NCBI GenBank assembly: GCA_021773355.1
Contig: JAJFKE010000051.1
Coordinates: forward strand, 186,001-250,000
From: Gammaproteobacteria bacterium
Lineage (GTDB): Bacteria; Pseudomonadota; Gammaproteobacteria; Pseudomonadales; Pseudohongiellaceae
Length of the DNA stretch: 64,000 nt
Reading direction: 5' to 3'
The translations under genes were made by a program, and so were the position numbers. Below are positions 7,643 to 16,509 of the stretch, in pieces (positions within the stretch are counted from its first letter, which is position 1; each line of letters opens with the position of its first letter). The notes below the pieces were generated by a model. That model was not told where the DNA came from, searched no databases, and saw only the letters and a program-made list of their open reading frames with translations.

Positions 7643-7750
7643 GAAACTCTCCTAATAGTTGAATAAAATAAAATCAATATGATTCTTAACAGCCGCTAAC
7701 TCCAGGCATCGAATGTGATGAGTTCGGGTCAGGGTGGGCTGCAGATGAAT

Positions 7751-7777
7751 CGGCTCCACTGCTGTGCAATGGAACCG
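7751..7777. terminator. hairpin downstream of rpoD
   Basis: The arms CGGCTCCACTGC and GCAATGGAACCG can pair over 12 positions, with two G-U type pairs, around a tight loop. It lies 13 bases after the rpoD stop in the direction of transcription. No T-run follows, so it may be a transcript-stabilising hairpin rather than a strict intrinsic terminator. Confidence 0.4.
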
Positions 7778-7789
7778 TAAACTCGGATT

Positions 7790-9619
7790 TTACTCGTCGA
7801 GGAAACTGCGAAGATGATCGGAGCGGGTAGGGTGCCGCAGTTTGCGTAGCGCCTTTGCTTCTATCTGTCGTATTCGCTCACGGGTTACATCGAACTGCTT
7901 GCCCACTTCTTCCAAGGTGTGGTCGGTATTCATATCGATACCGAATCGCATTCTTAGTACCTTCGCTTCTCGTGCGGTCAAGCTGCCAAGTACATCTTTG
8001 GTTGCCTCACGCAGGCCTTCATCGATAGACGAATCTACAGGTGAATCAACTGTGGCGTCTTCGATAAAATCACCCAGATGTGAATCTTCATCATCACCAA
8101 TTGGTGTTTCCATGGAGATAGGCTCTTTCGCTATCTTCAGAACGCGGCGTACCTTGTCTTCCGACATATCCATTCTCTCGCCTAATTCTTCAGGCGTAGG
8201 CTCGCGGCCTTTCTCGTGTACCATCTGCCGTGAGATTCGATTCAGCTTATTGATTGTCTCAATCATGTGAACCGGGATGCGAATCGTTCTTGCCTGGTCA
8301 GCAATAGATCTGGTGATAGCCTGTCGAATCCACCAAGTCGCATAAGTCGAAAACTTATAACCGCGGCGGTATTCAAACTTATCTACCGCTTTCATCAGGC
8401 CTATGTTGCCTTCCTGAATCAGATCCAGAAATTGTAGGCCACGGTTGGTGTATTTCTTGGCGATAGAGATAACCAAACGTAAGTTAGCCTCAACCATTTC
8501 TTTTTTCGCTCGCCGTGACTTCGCTTCGCCGATAGACATCTGTCGATTGATGTCCTTGATCTCGGAAATCATCAGGCCAGTCTCTTCTTCTATCAGCCGA
8601 ATTTTCTTCTGGGCTCGCAGAACTTCAGTTTTTACATTAACCAATAATTCTGAGTAGGCTTCTTTTTCTTTAATGTGTTTGTCAATCCACTTCTCATTTA
8701 CTTCGTTGCCTGGGAAGCTGGCAATGAACGTCTTACGTGGCATTTTTGCACTACGGACACACAGACTTAGTACCGTGCGCTCGTGACGACGGAGTCGAGT
8801 CAGTACCGCGCGGATATGACTGAGCAGAGGCTCAAACTGTCTTGGAGTGAGTTTGAAGCTTTTGAATACTTCGCCAAGTTTTTCAAGTTCGGCAGCGGAG
8901 AGTGCATGATCACGTCCACGTTTGCCTACGACTGCGCTTGTCAGTTCATACTGTTCGCGCAATTCGGTAAAACGAATTCGCGCCTCTTCAGGATCTGGAC
9001 CGACGGCTGCTTCATCGTCGTCATCGAGTCCTGCTGCCTTCTTTTCTTCAGCGGTTTGTTGACTTACCGCAGGTGGGCCTACGGGGATTTCTTCATCGGA
9101 AGTATCCAGGTAGCCAGTTATGAGTTCGTTCAATCGGCGCTCATCGCTATCGATTAAGGCGTATTCGTTCAGCACGTGTTCAACAGTGCCTGGGAAATAA
9201 GCCATAGCCTTCATTAGCTCACGCAGGCCTTCTTCGATGCGCTTGGCGATTACTATCTCACCTTCGCGGGTTAGTAGTTCAACCGTTCCCATTTCCCGCA
9301 TATACATGCGCACAGGGTCTGTGGTTCTGCCGGCTTCATTCTCTACAGCAGCTAGGGCGGCTGCCGCTTCTGCTGCTGCTACTTCATCGGCACCCGAGTC
9401 ATTTTCTTCGTTGAGCAATAAGGCATCGGCGTCCGGTGCGGCTTCAAACACCTTTATGCCCATGTCGTTAATCATTTGAATAATATCTTCGACCTGATCC
9501 GGATCGGAGATGGATTCTGGTAGATGGTCGTTGACCTCGGAATAGGTCAGATAACCTTGTTCCTTGCCCTTTGCGATTAAGGCTTTAAGGCTGGATTGTG
9601 GTGCAATTAGATCGGCCAT
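7790..9619 (-). CDS. rpoD: RNA polymerase primary sigma factor sigma-70
   Basis: The protein has 609 aa from the ATG that begins MADLIAPQSSLKALIAKGKE. This matches the family start, so the 20 extra codons upstream are rejected. Region 1.1 (GKEQGYLTYSEVNDHLPE) is at 18-35 and an acidic alanine-rich linker follows. Regions 1.2-2.4 include MYMREMG, NLRLVISIAKKY, EGNIGLMKAVDKFEYRRGY and STYATWWIRQAITRSI. Region 3 is next, and region 4 ends with VTRERIRQIEAKALRKLRHP. The non-conserved insertion typical of proteobacterial sigma-70 is present. It is the last gene of the rpsU-yqeY-dnaG-rpoD operon and directs housekeeping transcription. Confidence 0.98.
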   Translation of the reverse strand: MADLIAPQSSLKALIAKGKEQGYLTYSEVNDHLPESISDPDQVEDIIQMINDMGIKVFEAAPDADALLLNEENDSGADEVAAAEAAAALAAVENEAGRTTDPVRMYMREMGTVELLTREGEIVIAKRIEEGLRELMKAMAYFPGTVEHVLNEYALIDSDERRLNELITGYLDTSDEEIPVGPPAVSQQTAEEKKAAGLDDDDEAAVGPDPEEARIRFTELREQYELTSAVVGKRGRDHALSAAELEKLGEVFKSFKLTPRQFEPLLSHIRAVLTRLRRHERTVLSLCVRSAKMPRKTFIASFPGNEVNEKWIDKHIKEKEAYSELLVNVKTEVLRAQKKIRLIEEETGLMISEIKDINRQMSIGEAKSRRAKKEMVEANLRLVISIAKKYTNRGLQFLDLIQEGNIGLMKAVDKFEYRRGYKFSTYATWWIRQAITRSIADQARTIRIPVHMIETINKLNRISRQMVHEKGREPTPEELGERMDMSEDKVRRVLKIAKEPISMETPIGDDEDSHLGDFIEDATVDSPVDSSIDEGLREATKDVLGSLTAREAKVLRMRFGIDMNTDHTLEEVGKQFDVTRERIRQIEAKALRKLRHPTRSDHLRSFLDE

Positions 9620-9632
9620 GAACTCTCGTCTC

Positions 9633-9650
9633 CCTGGCTTCGAAGCCAGG
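9633..9650. terminator. perfect 18-bp palindrome between dnaG and rpoD
   Basis: CCTGGCTTCGAAGCCAGG is an exact palindrome 13 bases upstream of the rpoD start. It can form a six-to-seven-pair hairpin. In E. coli the dnaG-rpoD junction is an RNA processing site that lowers dnaG relative to rpoD; a similar role here is inference. Confidence 0.45.
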
Positions 9651-9769
9651 TAGTGGGTGGATAAAAGTGAGCCGGGCATTATATAGGGTTAAAGCCCGCT
9701 TTGTACACGATTGAACTTGCTAATTTAGACCATTTTCAGAGCCATTTAGTTCTGCTATTTGTAAAGGAT

Positions 9770-11731
9770 TTAGGCTGTGTTGGGCGCTGAGTCTTCAGGG
9801 TCTCGCTCGTCTGTGGGCTTATTTGGCGGAGGATCCATATCTGCCTCCTCGGAATCACCGAATTCGCTGCCAGGCAGGGGAATAGAGTCGACAGAGGCAC
9901 TGAATCTGGATTTCAGGGTTTCTTCCAGACGCTGCTGCTCAAGTTTGGCGGTTATATCCGACAATATCTTGTCAAGAATCTGGAGAAATTCCTGTTCTAC
10001 ACCTTCGACCGGGGTAATGTTCTCGCTCTTTAGTCGGGTTATTTGATTGCCGAAACTGGAACCACTGCAATATCCCAGCAGAGTCGGGGTATCAGTATCC
10101 GGATCTCGTTTCATCATCTCAATTAGCGAGAGCAGTAACTGCCGACCTTCGTCTCCCGCGGAGTGGAGAAGGGACAGGTCTTGGCTTATAGAATGTGCAA
10201 TCTCCGGATTGTGTAGCAGCAGTTCGATTGCCTTTACTGCTGCTGGCTTACGGTACACATGCAGGCTTGAGATTTTTGCTGTAGATCTGGAGTCCCAAGA
10301 TTTTGAGCCGTGACTTGCTTGGGAAGAATAGCTTGGAATATCTGTGTTTGGTGGCTGCGGCGACTGAGTTGCACCCTGTTGCGTGTGGGTCGGCTGCATC
10401 TGCAACAGCTTGTCCAGCGATTCGCTGGCTACACCCAGAGTTTCAGTTAGTCGATCCAACATCAATTGGCCATAGACTCCGCGAGGAAATTTTCCAACTA
10501 AGGGCTTTGCAAGATTGCTTAATCGAGCTCGACCTTCGATGGTTTTAATATCCAGCCCCTGGGACAGTTTGTCGAAGAAGAACTGCTCCAGCGGGGCAGC
10601 TTGTTCGATAAGGTCATTGAATTTATCCTCACCAATTTTTCTCACCAGGGTGTCGGGATCTTCCCCTTCGGGCAAGAACAGGAATTTCACCTGCCGTCCG
10701 TCTTCCATCTGCGGCAGGCTTGCTTCCAGAGCTCTCCAGGCAGCTGTTCGACCTGCTTCATCGCCATCGAAACAGAACACGATTTCAGGTACCAAGCGAA
10801 ATAGCCGCGTGAGATGTCTGGCACTGGTGGCAGTGCCAAGAGTTGCGACCGAATTGCGAATACCCATTTGAGCCAGAGCAATCACATCCATATAACCTTC
10901 TACGATAAGAATGCGCTTGAATTTATTGTTAAACTTCTTCGCTTCAAAAAGCCCGTAAAGCTCGGCGCCTTTGTGAAAGACGGCGGTTTCCGGAGAGTTT
11001 AGATACTTGGGTTTGTCATCCCCTAAAACCCGTCCGCCAAAGGCGATTGTGCGGCCTCGGCTATCTCGAATGGGAAACATAATGCGGTGTCGAAAACGGT
11101 CATAGTAGCGGCTTTCCTCTGCCGCGGTTTTCTCCGCTTCGTTTGAATTGCGTGGCTCTTTTTCAATTACCAAGCCGGCGTTTAAGAGTGACTTCTTTTC
11201 ATCGGCATTGTCGGCGATCGCGGTTAGCAGCTTATCCCAGCCCGGCGGCGCATAGCCGAGACAAAAGTCTCGGGCCACCTCACCACTGACACCGCGCTCC
11301 TTTAGATAGTCGACAGCGGACTTGCGCTGATCATGATGGCGTAACTGGTACTGATAGAATATGCTGGCTCGCTCAAGAGCGGCAAATAGCTTGCTGTTTT
11401 CGGATTGCCTACGCGTTGCTTGCGCGCTCTCTTCGCGCGGCACCTCCATGCCATTGTCTTTCGCCAGTGACTCTACCGCCTGTGGAAAATCTACTTGATC
11501 GAAATCCATAATGAAGCCGATGGCGTTGCCGCCGGCGCCACAACCGAAACAATAATAGAATTGCTGCTCTGGTTGCACACTAAACGAAGGTGTCTTCTCT
11601 TTATGGAAAGGGCAACAGGCCGAGTAGTTTTTTCCGCTTTTCTTCAATGTGACTCGTTTATCCACCACATCGACAATATCGGCTCGGCTAAGCAGATTGT
11701 CGATGAATCCTTGAGGAATGAGTCCAGCCAT
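9770..11731 (-). CDS. dnaG: DNA primase DnaG
   Basis: The protein has 653 aa from the ATG starting MAGLIPQGFIDNLL, the family N-terminus; a TTG nine codons upstream is less likely. The CHC2 zinc-binding residues Cys40, His43, Cys61 and Cys64 fall at the same positions as in E. coli. The TOPRIM core is visible as LIVEGYMDVIALAQ with a downstream FCFDGDEAGRTAA acidic motif. The C-terminal DnaB-helicase-interaction region is divergent and proline- and serine-rich in the linker. It makes RNA primers for replication and sits in the macromolecular-synthesis operon between yqeY and rpoD. Confidence 0.97.
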   Translation of the reverse strand: MAGLIPQGFIDNLLSRADIVDVVDKRVTLKKSGKNYSACCPFHKEKTPSFSVQPEQQFYYCFGCGAGGNAIGFIMDFDQVDFPQAVESLAKDNGMEVPREESAQATRRQSENSKLFAALERASIFYQYQLRHHDQRKSAVDYLKERGVSGEVARDFCLGYAPPGWDKLLTAIADNADEKKSLLNAGLVIEKEPRNSNEAEKTAAEESRYYDRFRHRIMFPIRDSRGRTIAFGGRVLGDDKPKYLNSPETAVFHKGAELYGLFEAKKFNNKFKRILIVEGYMDVIALAQMGIRNSVATLGTATSARHLTRLFRLVPEIVFCFDGDEAGRTAAWRALEASLPQMEDGRQVKFLFLPEGEDPDTLVRKIGEDKFNDLIEQAAPLEQFFFDKLSQGLDIKTIEGRARLSNLAKPLVGKFPRGVYGQLMLDRLTETLGVASESLDKLLQMQPTHTQQGATQSPQPPNTDIPSYSSQASHGSKSWDSRSTAKISSLHVYRKPAAVKAIELLLHNPEIAHSISQDLSLLHSAGDEGRQLLLSLIEMMKRDPDTDTPTLLGYCSGSSFGNQITRLKSENITPVEGVEQEFLQILDKILSDITAKLEQQRLEETLKSRFSASVDSIPLPGSEFGDSEEADMDPPPNKPTDERDPEDSAPNTA

Positions 11732-11914
11732 TGCTGTGTAAAATCCAGATTGAGCCAACTAGTGGTTAATTGAATGGTCAGCGCGTTCAAGCGATCAATT
11801 GAAAACGCCGCCTGCGAGAGCCATTGTATCCAAATCTAGGTGTAGTTGCTTTCGGAAGGACTCGCAAATATCAATCAAGCAGAGTCCGGGGCGATGGGAA
11901 CGGTCGGCTGCGGT

Positions 11915-12367
11915 CTAGGCCAGCAGCGCTTTTATCTGCTTGCTGACTTCCGCCATATCGGCACGGCCAACTACCTGAGGCCGGACCAAATTCATGACTT
12001 TGCCCATTTCTTGCATCGAAGCAGCACCGGATTTGGCAACAGCTGACTTGATGATTTGCTCGAGTTCGGCAGCTTCCAGAGGCTGCGGTAGAAACTCTTG
12101 AATGACTTCTATCTCGAACTGCTCTTGCGCAGCCAGTTCTGGTCGGTCGGCAGACTCATACTGTCGTATTGATTCACGACGTTGTTTAATCATCTTGTCC
12201 AAAATGCCAATAATTCGCGCGTCATCGGCATCGATGCGTTCATCAATTTCTACTCTTTTTATGTCAGACAGGGCAAGGCGAATGGTGCCGAGACGGGGTT
12301 TGTCTTTGGCCCGCATAGCATCTTTCATTGCTTCTGTGATAGTTAGTTTTAGTGGGCTGTCAGACAT
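11915..12367 (-). CDS. yqeY: GatB/YqeY-domain protein
   Basis: The protein has 150 aa from the ATG starting MSDSPLKLTI, which gives the family length. Conserved segments are TIRLALSDIKRVEID near residue 27, MIKQRRESIRQYESADRPELA near residue 60, LPQPL near residue 95 and GKVMNLVRPQVVGRADMA near residue 122. The family shares the tail domain of the GatB amidotransferase subunit and may bind tRNA; its role is poorly defined. It is regularly found between rpsU and dnaG, as here. Confidence 0.93.
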   Translation of the reverse strand: MSDSPLKLTITEAMKDAMRAKDKPRLGTIRLALSDIKRVEIDERIDADDARIIGILDKMIKQRRESIRQYESADRPELAAQEQFEIEVIQEFLPQPLEAAELEQIIKSAVAKSGAASMQEMGKVMNLVRPQVVGRADMAEVSKQIKALLA

Positions 12368-12433
12368 GAGTTTCCGGGTACCTGCAGAGCGCAGGAGGGC
12401 AAGCATGGAGATTTTGCTCGCCCGGTGGCACGA

Positions 12434-12649
12434 CTAATACAATCGTTGGTTTTTCTTACTTTCGCGCTGTACTTTCTTTAGATGACGCTTAACTGCAGCT
12501 GCAGCTTTACGCTTGCGCACGGATGTTGGCTTCTCATAGAATTCTCTACGACGCACTTCAGCCAAGATACCAGCCTTTTCACAAGAGCGTTTGAAGCGGC
12601 GCAGGGCCACGTCGAAAGGCTCGTTCTCTTTAAGTTTTACTTGGGGCAT
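12434..12649 (-). CDS. rpsU: 30S ribosomal protein S21
   Basis: The protein has 71 aa, the same length as E. coli S21, starting MPQVKLKENEPFDVALRRFK. It ends in the usual strongly basic tail with KAAAAVKRHLKKVQ. It is a small-subunit protein needed for initiation. It is the first gene of the rpsU-yqeY-dnaG-rpoD operon, and its promoter must lie in the 258-base gap shared with the divergent tsaD gene. Confidence 0.98.
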   Translation of the reverse strand: MPQVKLKENEPFDVALRRFKRSCEKAGILAEVRRREFYEKPTSVRKRKAAAAVKRHLKKVQRESKKNQRLY

Positions 12650-12907
12650 TGAGCTAAACACCTACCTTAATAGTTTTGCTGTTAAATTTTTACAAACAAG
12701 CTAAGTTTACTTGCAGCTCCGCTCCAGCAAGGGTCGCGGAATTACAGGGGCGCTAATATTAATGCCCCAAGGCGCTAATTGCAAAAGAATTAGCCCTAAA
12801 TCACGCGGAATACGGCCGAATTGCAAGTAATTTGGGATATGCCCAACTATTTGGCATGATTGCCCCTTTCTAGAACCTGCAAATTTTTATATGAGAGAAC
12901 TAATTCG

Positions 12908-13936
12908 TTGATAGTACTGGGTATTGAAACATCTTGTGATGAAACCGGAGTCGCGCTGTATGACAGTGAGAAAGGGCTGCTGGCAGACTGTCTCTACAGC
13001 CAAATAAAGATTCATGCACAATACGGTGGCGTAATTCCCGAACTCGCCTCCAGGGATCATATTCGCAAAACCTTGCCCTTAATCAAGGAAGTTGTTGCCA
13101 AAGCCGGCATACAGCAATCTGATATTGGCGGAGTAGCGTATACAGCAGGACCAGGTTTAGTTGGAGCCTTGTTAGTAGGGGCCGCTATCGGCAGGTCTTT
13201 AGGCATGGGCTGGGGTGTGCCAACCCTGGGGGTACACCATATGGAGGGACATTTGTTGGCCCCGATGCTGGAAGCGCAGCCACCAGAGTTTCCCTTTGTA
13301 GCCTTGTTGGTGTCGGGTGGTCATACCCAGTTGGTGAATGTTGAGGGTATTGGCCGTTATACGCTGCTAGGTGAATCGCTTGACGATGCGGCTGGTGAAG
13401 CCTTCGATAAGGTTGGCAAAATGTTGGGCCTACCTTATCCGGGTGGCCCCCATGTGGCGAAATTGGCGCAGCAGGGTGTGGCTGGAAAATTTAACTTTCC
13501 GCGACCCATGACCAACCGCCCCGGTCTGGATTTCAGTTTTAGTGGTTTGAAAACTGCAGTACGCACAGCGATTGCCGAAGTCAGTGATCCTGTCAGTGGT
13601 CTTGATGATCAGCAGCGAGCAGATATTGCGCTAGGCTTCGAGCAAGCCGTAGTAGCAACCCTAGCCATTAAGTGCGCCCGAGCAATGCAGCAAACTGGAT
13701 TGCGCAGCTTGATTATTGCCGGCGGTGTTTCCGCAAATTTGAAGCTGCGTGAGGTATTGGAGGAAACCGTGGCAAAGAGTCAGGGCAAACTGTTCTATGC
13801 GCAAGCGCGTTTCTGCACCGACAATGGGGCCATGATTGCCTATGCAGGATGTCAGCGTCTTTTAGTTGGCCAACAGGACGACCTGGAAATTCGCGCACAG
13901 CCCCGCTGGTCATTGGAGGCTCTGCCAGCAATTTGA
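12908..13936 (+). CDS. tsaD: tRNA N6-threonylcarbamoyladenosine transferase TsaD
   Basis: The protein has 342 aa from a TTG codon that gives MIVLGIETSCDETGVA, the family start; no ATG is placed as well. The metal-binding His111 and His115 lie in HHMEGH, and further landmarks are LVSGGHTQL, GEAFDKVGKMLGLPYPGG, DFSFSGLKT and GGVSANLKLR. With TsaB, TsaC and TsaE it makes t6A at position 37 of ANN-decoding tRNAs. It is divergent from rpsU, a neighbourhood conserved in gammaproteobacteria, and is followed by folB. Confidence 0.97.
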   Translation: MIVLGIETSCDETGVALYDSEKGLLADCLYSQIKIHAQYGGVIPELASRDHIRKTLPLIKEVVAKAGIQQSDIGGVAYTAGPGLVGALLVGAAIGRSLGMGWGVPTLGVHHMEGHLLAPMLEAQPPEFPFVALLVSGGHTQLVNVEGIGRYTLLGESLDDAAGEAFDKVGKMLGLPYPGGPHVAKLAQQGVAGKFNFPRPMTNRPGLDFSFSGLKTAVRTAIAEVSDPVSGLDDQQRADIALGFEQAVVATLAIKCARAMQQTGLRSLIIAGGVSANLKLREVLEETVAKSQGKLFYAQARFCTDNGAMIAYAGCQRLLVGQQDDLEIRAQPRWSLEALPAI

Positions 13937-14018
13937 GGATATCTAATCAGTTCTGCGAAGCTCTGCGCACAGCAATCAATCAGAACTCACCGTAGTTATT
14001 TTTAATCAAGGATTAGCA

Positions 14019-14372
14019 ATGGATATCGTATATATTCGTGAGCTTGAAGTAGAAACCATTATTGGCATCTATGATTGGGAACGGGAACAAAAACAAACTG
14101 TCAGTCTGGATCTGGAAATGGGCGCAGATATCAGTTTTGCTGCGAGTAGCGAAGACATAGCGAAAACTCTTGACTACAAGGCTGTCGCGAAGCGACTAAT
14201 CGATTTTATTGAAGGCTCAGAGTTTTTCCTGGTTGAGACCATGGCTGAGAATATTGCACAGCTGGTGTTAGCAGAATTCCCGGTTCCCTGGCTTAAACTT
14301 CGAGTGGGAAAGCCAGGCGCCGTTACCGGATCCAAGGATGTGGGAGTCATTATTGAGCGTGGTAACAAATAA
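14019..14372 (+). CDS. folB: dihydroneopterin aldolase FolB
   Basis: The protein has 117 aa, starting MDIVYIRELEVETIIGIYDWER, the characteristic N-terminus. DYKAVAKRLIDFIEGSEFFL and ETMAENIAQLVL form the substrate-binding part, and a C-terminal KPGAVTGSKDVGV carries the catalytic lysine region. It cleaves dihydroneopterin to hydroxymethyl-dihydropterin in folate synthesis. It lies 30 bases before folK, which uses its product. Confidence 0.95.
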   Translation: MDIVYIRELEVETIIGIYDWEREQKQTVSLDLEMGADISFAASSEDIAKTLDYKAVAKRLIDFIEGSEFFLVETMAENIAQLVLAEFPVPWLKLRVGKPGAVTGSKDVGVIIERGNK

Positions 14373-14402
14373 TTTGATTATTGTCCGCAGGGCGAGCCCG
14401 GC

Positions 14403-14936
14403 TTGACTACGCTGGCGCTTAGCATTGGTAGTAACATAGACGCCGAGTCGAATATTCGAGCGGCGTTGTCCGAGCTGGCCGCAGAGTTCGATGATATGCA
14501 GTGCTCAACAACCTATGAAAGCCTTGCCGTCGGCTTCGAGGGCGATAATTTTCTTAACCTGGTTGTACTAGCTGAAACTGATAAGCAGCTTCAGGATATT
14601 GCAGAATTTCTGAAAGCGCTGGAAGACAGCTTGGGACGAGATCGTAATCAGACAAGATTCTCTGGCCGTACTATGGATATTGATATTCTGCTGTATGGTA
14701 CTGAATCGGGGGAAAGCTATGGTATTGAATTGCCGCGACCTGAAATAACAGAAAACGCCTTCGTCCTGCAGCCCTTGGCAGAATTGCTGCCTGGTCAAAT
14801 TCATCCTGCCACCGGATTGCCCTATCAGCAACTCTGGGAAAACTATGATAAATCGCGGCAGCAGCTCTGGCCGGTAGATATCACCTGGGACCCTCTGATT
14901 AACTCCAAACCAAATGCTCCGAAGGGCGCGACCTGA
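14403..14936 (+). CDS. folK: HPPK, 2-amino-4-hydroxy-6-hydroxymethyldihydropteridine diphosphokinase
   Basis: The protein has 177 aa from a TTG start giving MTTLALSIGSNIDAESNIR. Family motifs are GSN at the start, FLNLVV, LGRDRNQTRFSGRTMDIDIL with the metal-binding DID, and LPRPEITENAFVLQPLAELLP. It transfers pyrophosphate from ATP to the pterin. The last 17 residues (from WDPLINS onward) are encoded by the left end of the inverted-repeat element at 14887-15050, which also supplies the stop codon. The native C-terminus was therefore replaced without reaching the catalytic core. Confidence 0.95.
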   Translation: MTTLALSIGSNIDAESNIRAALSELAAEFDDMQCSTTYESLAVGFEGDNFLNLVVLAETDKQLQDIAEFLKALEDSLGRDRNQTRFSGRTMDIDILLYGTESGESYGIELPRPEITENAFVLQPLAELLPGQIHPATGLPYQQLWENYDKSRQQLWPVDITWDPLINSKPNAPKGAT

Positions 14937-15050
14937 AGCGTCCATCTTCGTCGTTGCCGTTGTTACTAAGGGAGTGACCATTAGCGGCAAACAGCGTCTA
15001 GAATCTGTATTCTTCAGGTCACGCAAATTTGGAGTTAATCAGAGGGTCCC
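14887..15050. mobile_element. miniature inverted-repeat element, second family, complete copy
   Basis: GGGACCCTCTGATTAACTCC at 14887 recurs inverted ending at 15050, and the match continues for three more bases. A second inverted pair (GCGCGACCTGAAG / CTTCAGGTCACGC) lies further inside. The element is 164 bp and contains no gene. TA follows the right end; the left flank reads CT, probably a mutated TA. It carries the folK stop codon and separates folK from the convergent glutathione-transferase-like gene. A solitary end of the same family lies at 43135-43154. Ends resemble those of the 19180/51957 elements, so the two families are probably related. Confidence 0.8.
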
Positions 15051-15073
15051 TAGTTTCTGCAAAAAACTGCTTC

Positions 15074-15676
15074 CTAAGCGTTCATGCCAAGATAATTGCG
15101 TTGCTGCTCTATCGCCAGCAACCATTTTTGTATCGAAGGGTAGTTGTCTAAATCGAATCCCCCTTCGTGAGAGACATGGGTGTAGGCGTACAAGCTAATA
15201 TCTGCGATGGTGGGAACATCGCCGATCAGAAATGGCGACTGCCGAAGTTGAGTTTCCATTACTGACAAGGCCTTGTGGCCGCCGGCCTGCTTTGCCTGAT
15301 ATTCGGCTTCTCTATCCTTGGGCAAGCCAAGATATTTTCGAATAAAGCGGGCGGTGGCGATGTACGGTTCATGGCTATACTGTTCGAAGAATTGCCACTG
15401 CAAAACTAGAGCCCTTTGGTAGCGGTCGCTGGGAAGAAAATCGGTTCCCTCGGCAAGATAATTCAATATCGCATTGGACTCAGTCAGATAGCTGCCATCT
15501 GTTAAAACCAGAACCGGAATACGAGTGTTAGGATTAATTTTCTTAAATTCGTCAGTATGTGTTTCTCCGGAGAGAATATCAACAGCAACCCACTCATGTT
15601 CGATTTCAAGAAAGCTCATCAACAATTTTATTTTGTAGCAATTGCCGGATTGGATATCACCATAAACCTTGTACAT
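15074..15676 (-). CDS. glutathione S-transferase family protein
   Basis: The protein has 200 aa from an ATG with GGAAGG eight bases upstream; the 23 codons above it are probably not translated. The thioredoxin-like N-terminal domain starts MYKVYGDIQSGNCYKIKLL and contains NPNTRIPVLVL and LTESNAILNYLAEG, with Ser in the ES motif that holds glutathione. The alpha-helical C-terminal domain contains FLIGDVPTIADISLYAY, the family N-capping region. The substrate is unknown. It is transcribed toward folK and lies close behind the pteridine-reductase-like gene. Confidence 0.93.
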   Translation of the reverse strand: MYKVYGDIQSGNCYKIKLLMSFLEIEHEWVAVDILSGETHTDEFKKINPNTRIPVLVLTDGSYLTESNAILNYLAEGTDFLPSDRYQRALVLQWQFFEQYSHEPYIATARFIRKYLGLPKDREAEYQAKQAGGHKALSVMETQLRQSPFLIGDVPTIADISLYAYTHVSHEGGFDLDNYPSIQKWLLAIEQQRNYLGMNA

Positions 15677-15722
15677 AGGACCTTCCAGATTGCTCCGCTT
15701 AGAAAATTTCAAGTAAACGTCG

Positions 15723-16496
15723 TTACACCAGATAACGCCCGCCATCTACACGAATAGTTTGCCCAGTTACATAACTAGCTTCAATGGCCAAGAAGAAGAC
15801 AGTGTCGGCAATATTCTGAGCATCGCCAAGTGCTTGCAAGGGAATTTTTTCGAGCATCTTTTTTCGTCCCGCCAGCACTGCTGGATCGGAATCATCCTCA
15901 AGTGATGGAGGCCATAATATGGCGCCGGGGGATACCCCGTTCACTCTTACCCTTGGCGCCAACTCCTTTGCCAGGGATTTTGTCATGGCTTTTACGCCTG
16001 CCTTGGCGATACTGTAAATAGGGAAACCCTTTAGCGGATTATCAGCATGAGTATCAACCATATTGACTACAGCACCATTTCGCTTGATCAGTTCGGCGGA
16101 CAGTTGCTGAGTCAAGAAAAATGCAGCACGAAGATTGCTGTCAATTAGATCGTCCCATTGCTCGTGACTGCATTCGCCTAGTGCGCCAGGATAAAACGCG
16201 GATGCATTGTTTATCAAGACATCCAGTCTGTGAAAACTATTTAGCACGGCGATGGCAAGAGCCTGCACTTGATCTTTGTTGGTAAGATTTGCTTGCATTG
16301 CAATTGCTGAGTCTTCGCGCAGCGAATTAAGTTCGGCAACTAGTTTCTCGGCGGCTTCCACAGAACTATTGTAATGAATTATTACATTAAAACCTTCGGT
16401 GTGAAATTTTCTCGCCGTGCATGCCCCCAATCGTTTACTGGCGCCGGTTATAAAACAGGTTTTGTTAAAGCTTGGCTTGTTAATTAGCTCACCCAT
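15723..16496 (-). CDS. SDR of the pteridine reductase / FolM type
   Basis: The protein has 257 aa from the ATG starting MGELINKPSFNK. The nucleotide-binding motif TGASKRLGA (about residues 17-25) has the KR in place of the usual xxG/I seen in pteridine and dihydromonapterin reductases. NNASAFYPG follows near residue 98, catalytic Tyr-Lys in YSIAKAG near residue 162, and SPGAILWPP after that, also common in this subgroup. The end VTGQTIRVDGGRYLV is typical. Its place next to folB-folK supports a role in reducing dihydropterins or folates, but the substrate is inference. It ends 46 bases before the GST start and begins just after cca. Confidence 0.8.
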   Translation of the reverse strand: MGELINKPSFNKTCFITGASKRLGACTARKFHTEGFNVIIHYNSSVEAAEKLVAELNSLREDSAIAMQANLTNKDQVQALAIAVLNSFHRLDVLINNASAFYPGALGECSHEQWDDLIDSNLRAAFFLTQQLSAELIKRNGAVVNMVDTHADNPLKGFPIYSIAKAGVKAMTKSLAKELAPRVRVNGVSPGAILWPPSLEDDSDPAVLAGRKKMLEKIPLQALGDAQNIADTVFFLAIEASYVTGQTIRVDGGRYLV

Positions 16497-16509
16497 ATTT
16501 GCTGCACCG

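Noticed and set aside
7730..7741. GGGTCAGG near rpoD as another copy of the 2882 palindrome
   Set aside because: Only eight bases match and there is no inverted partner.
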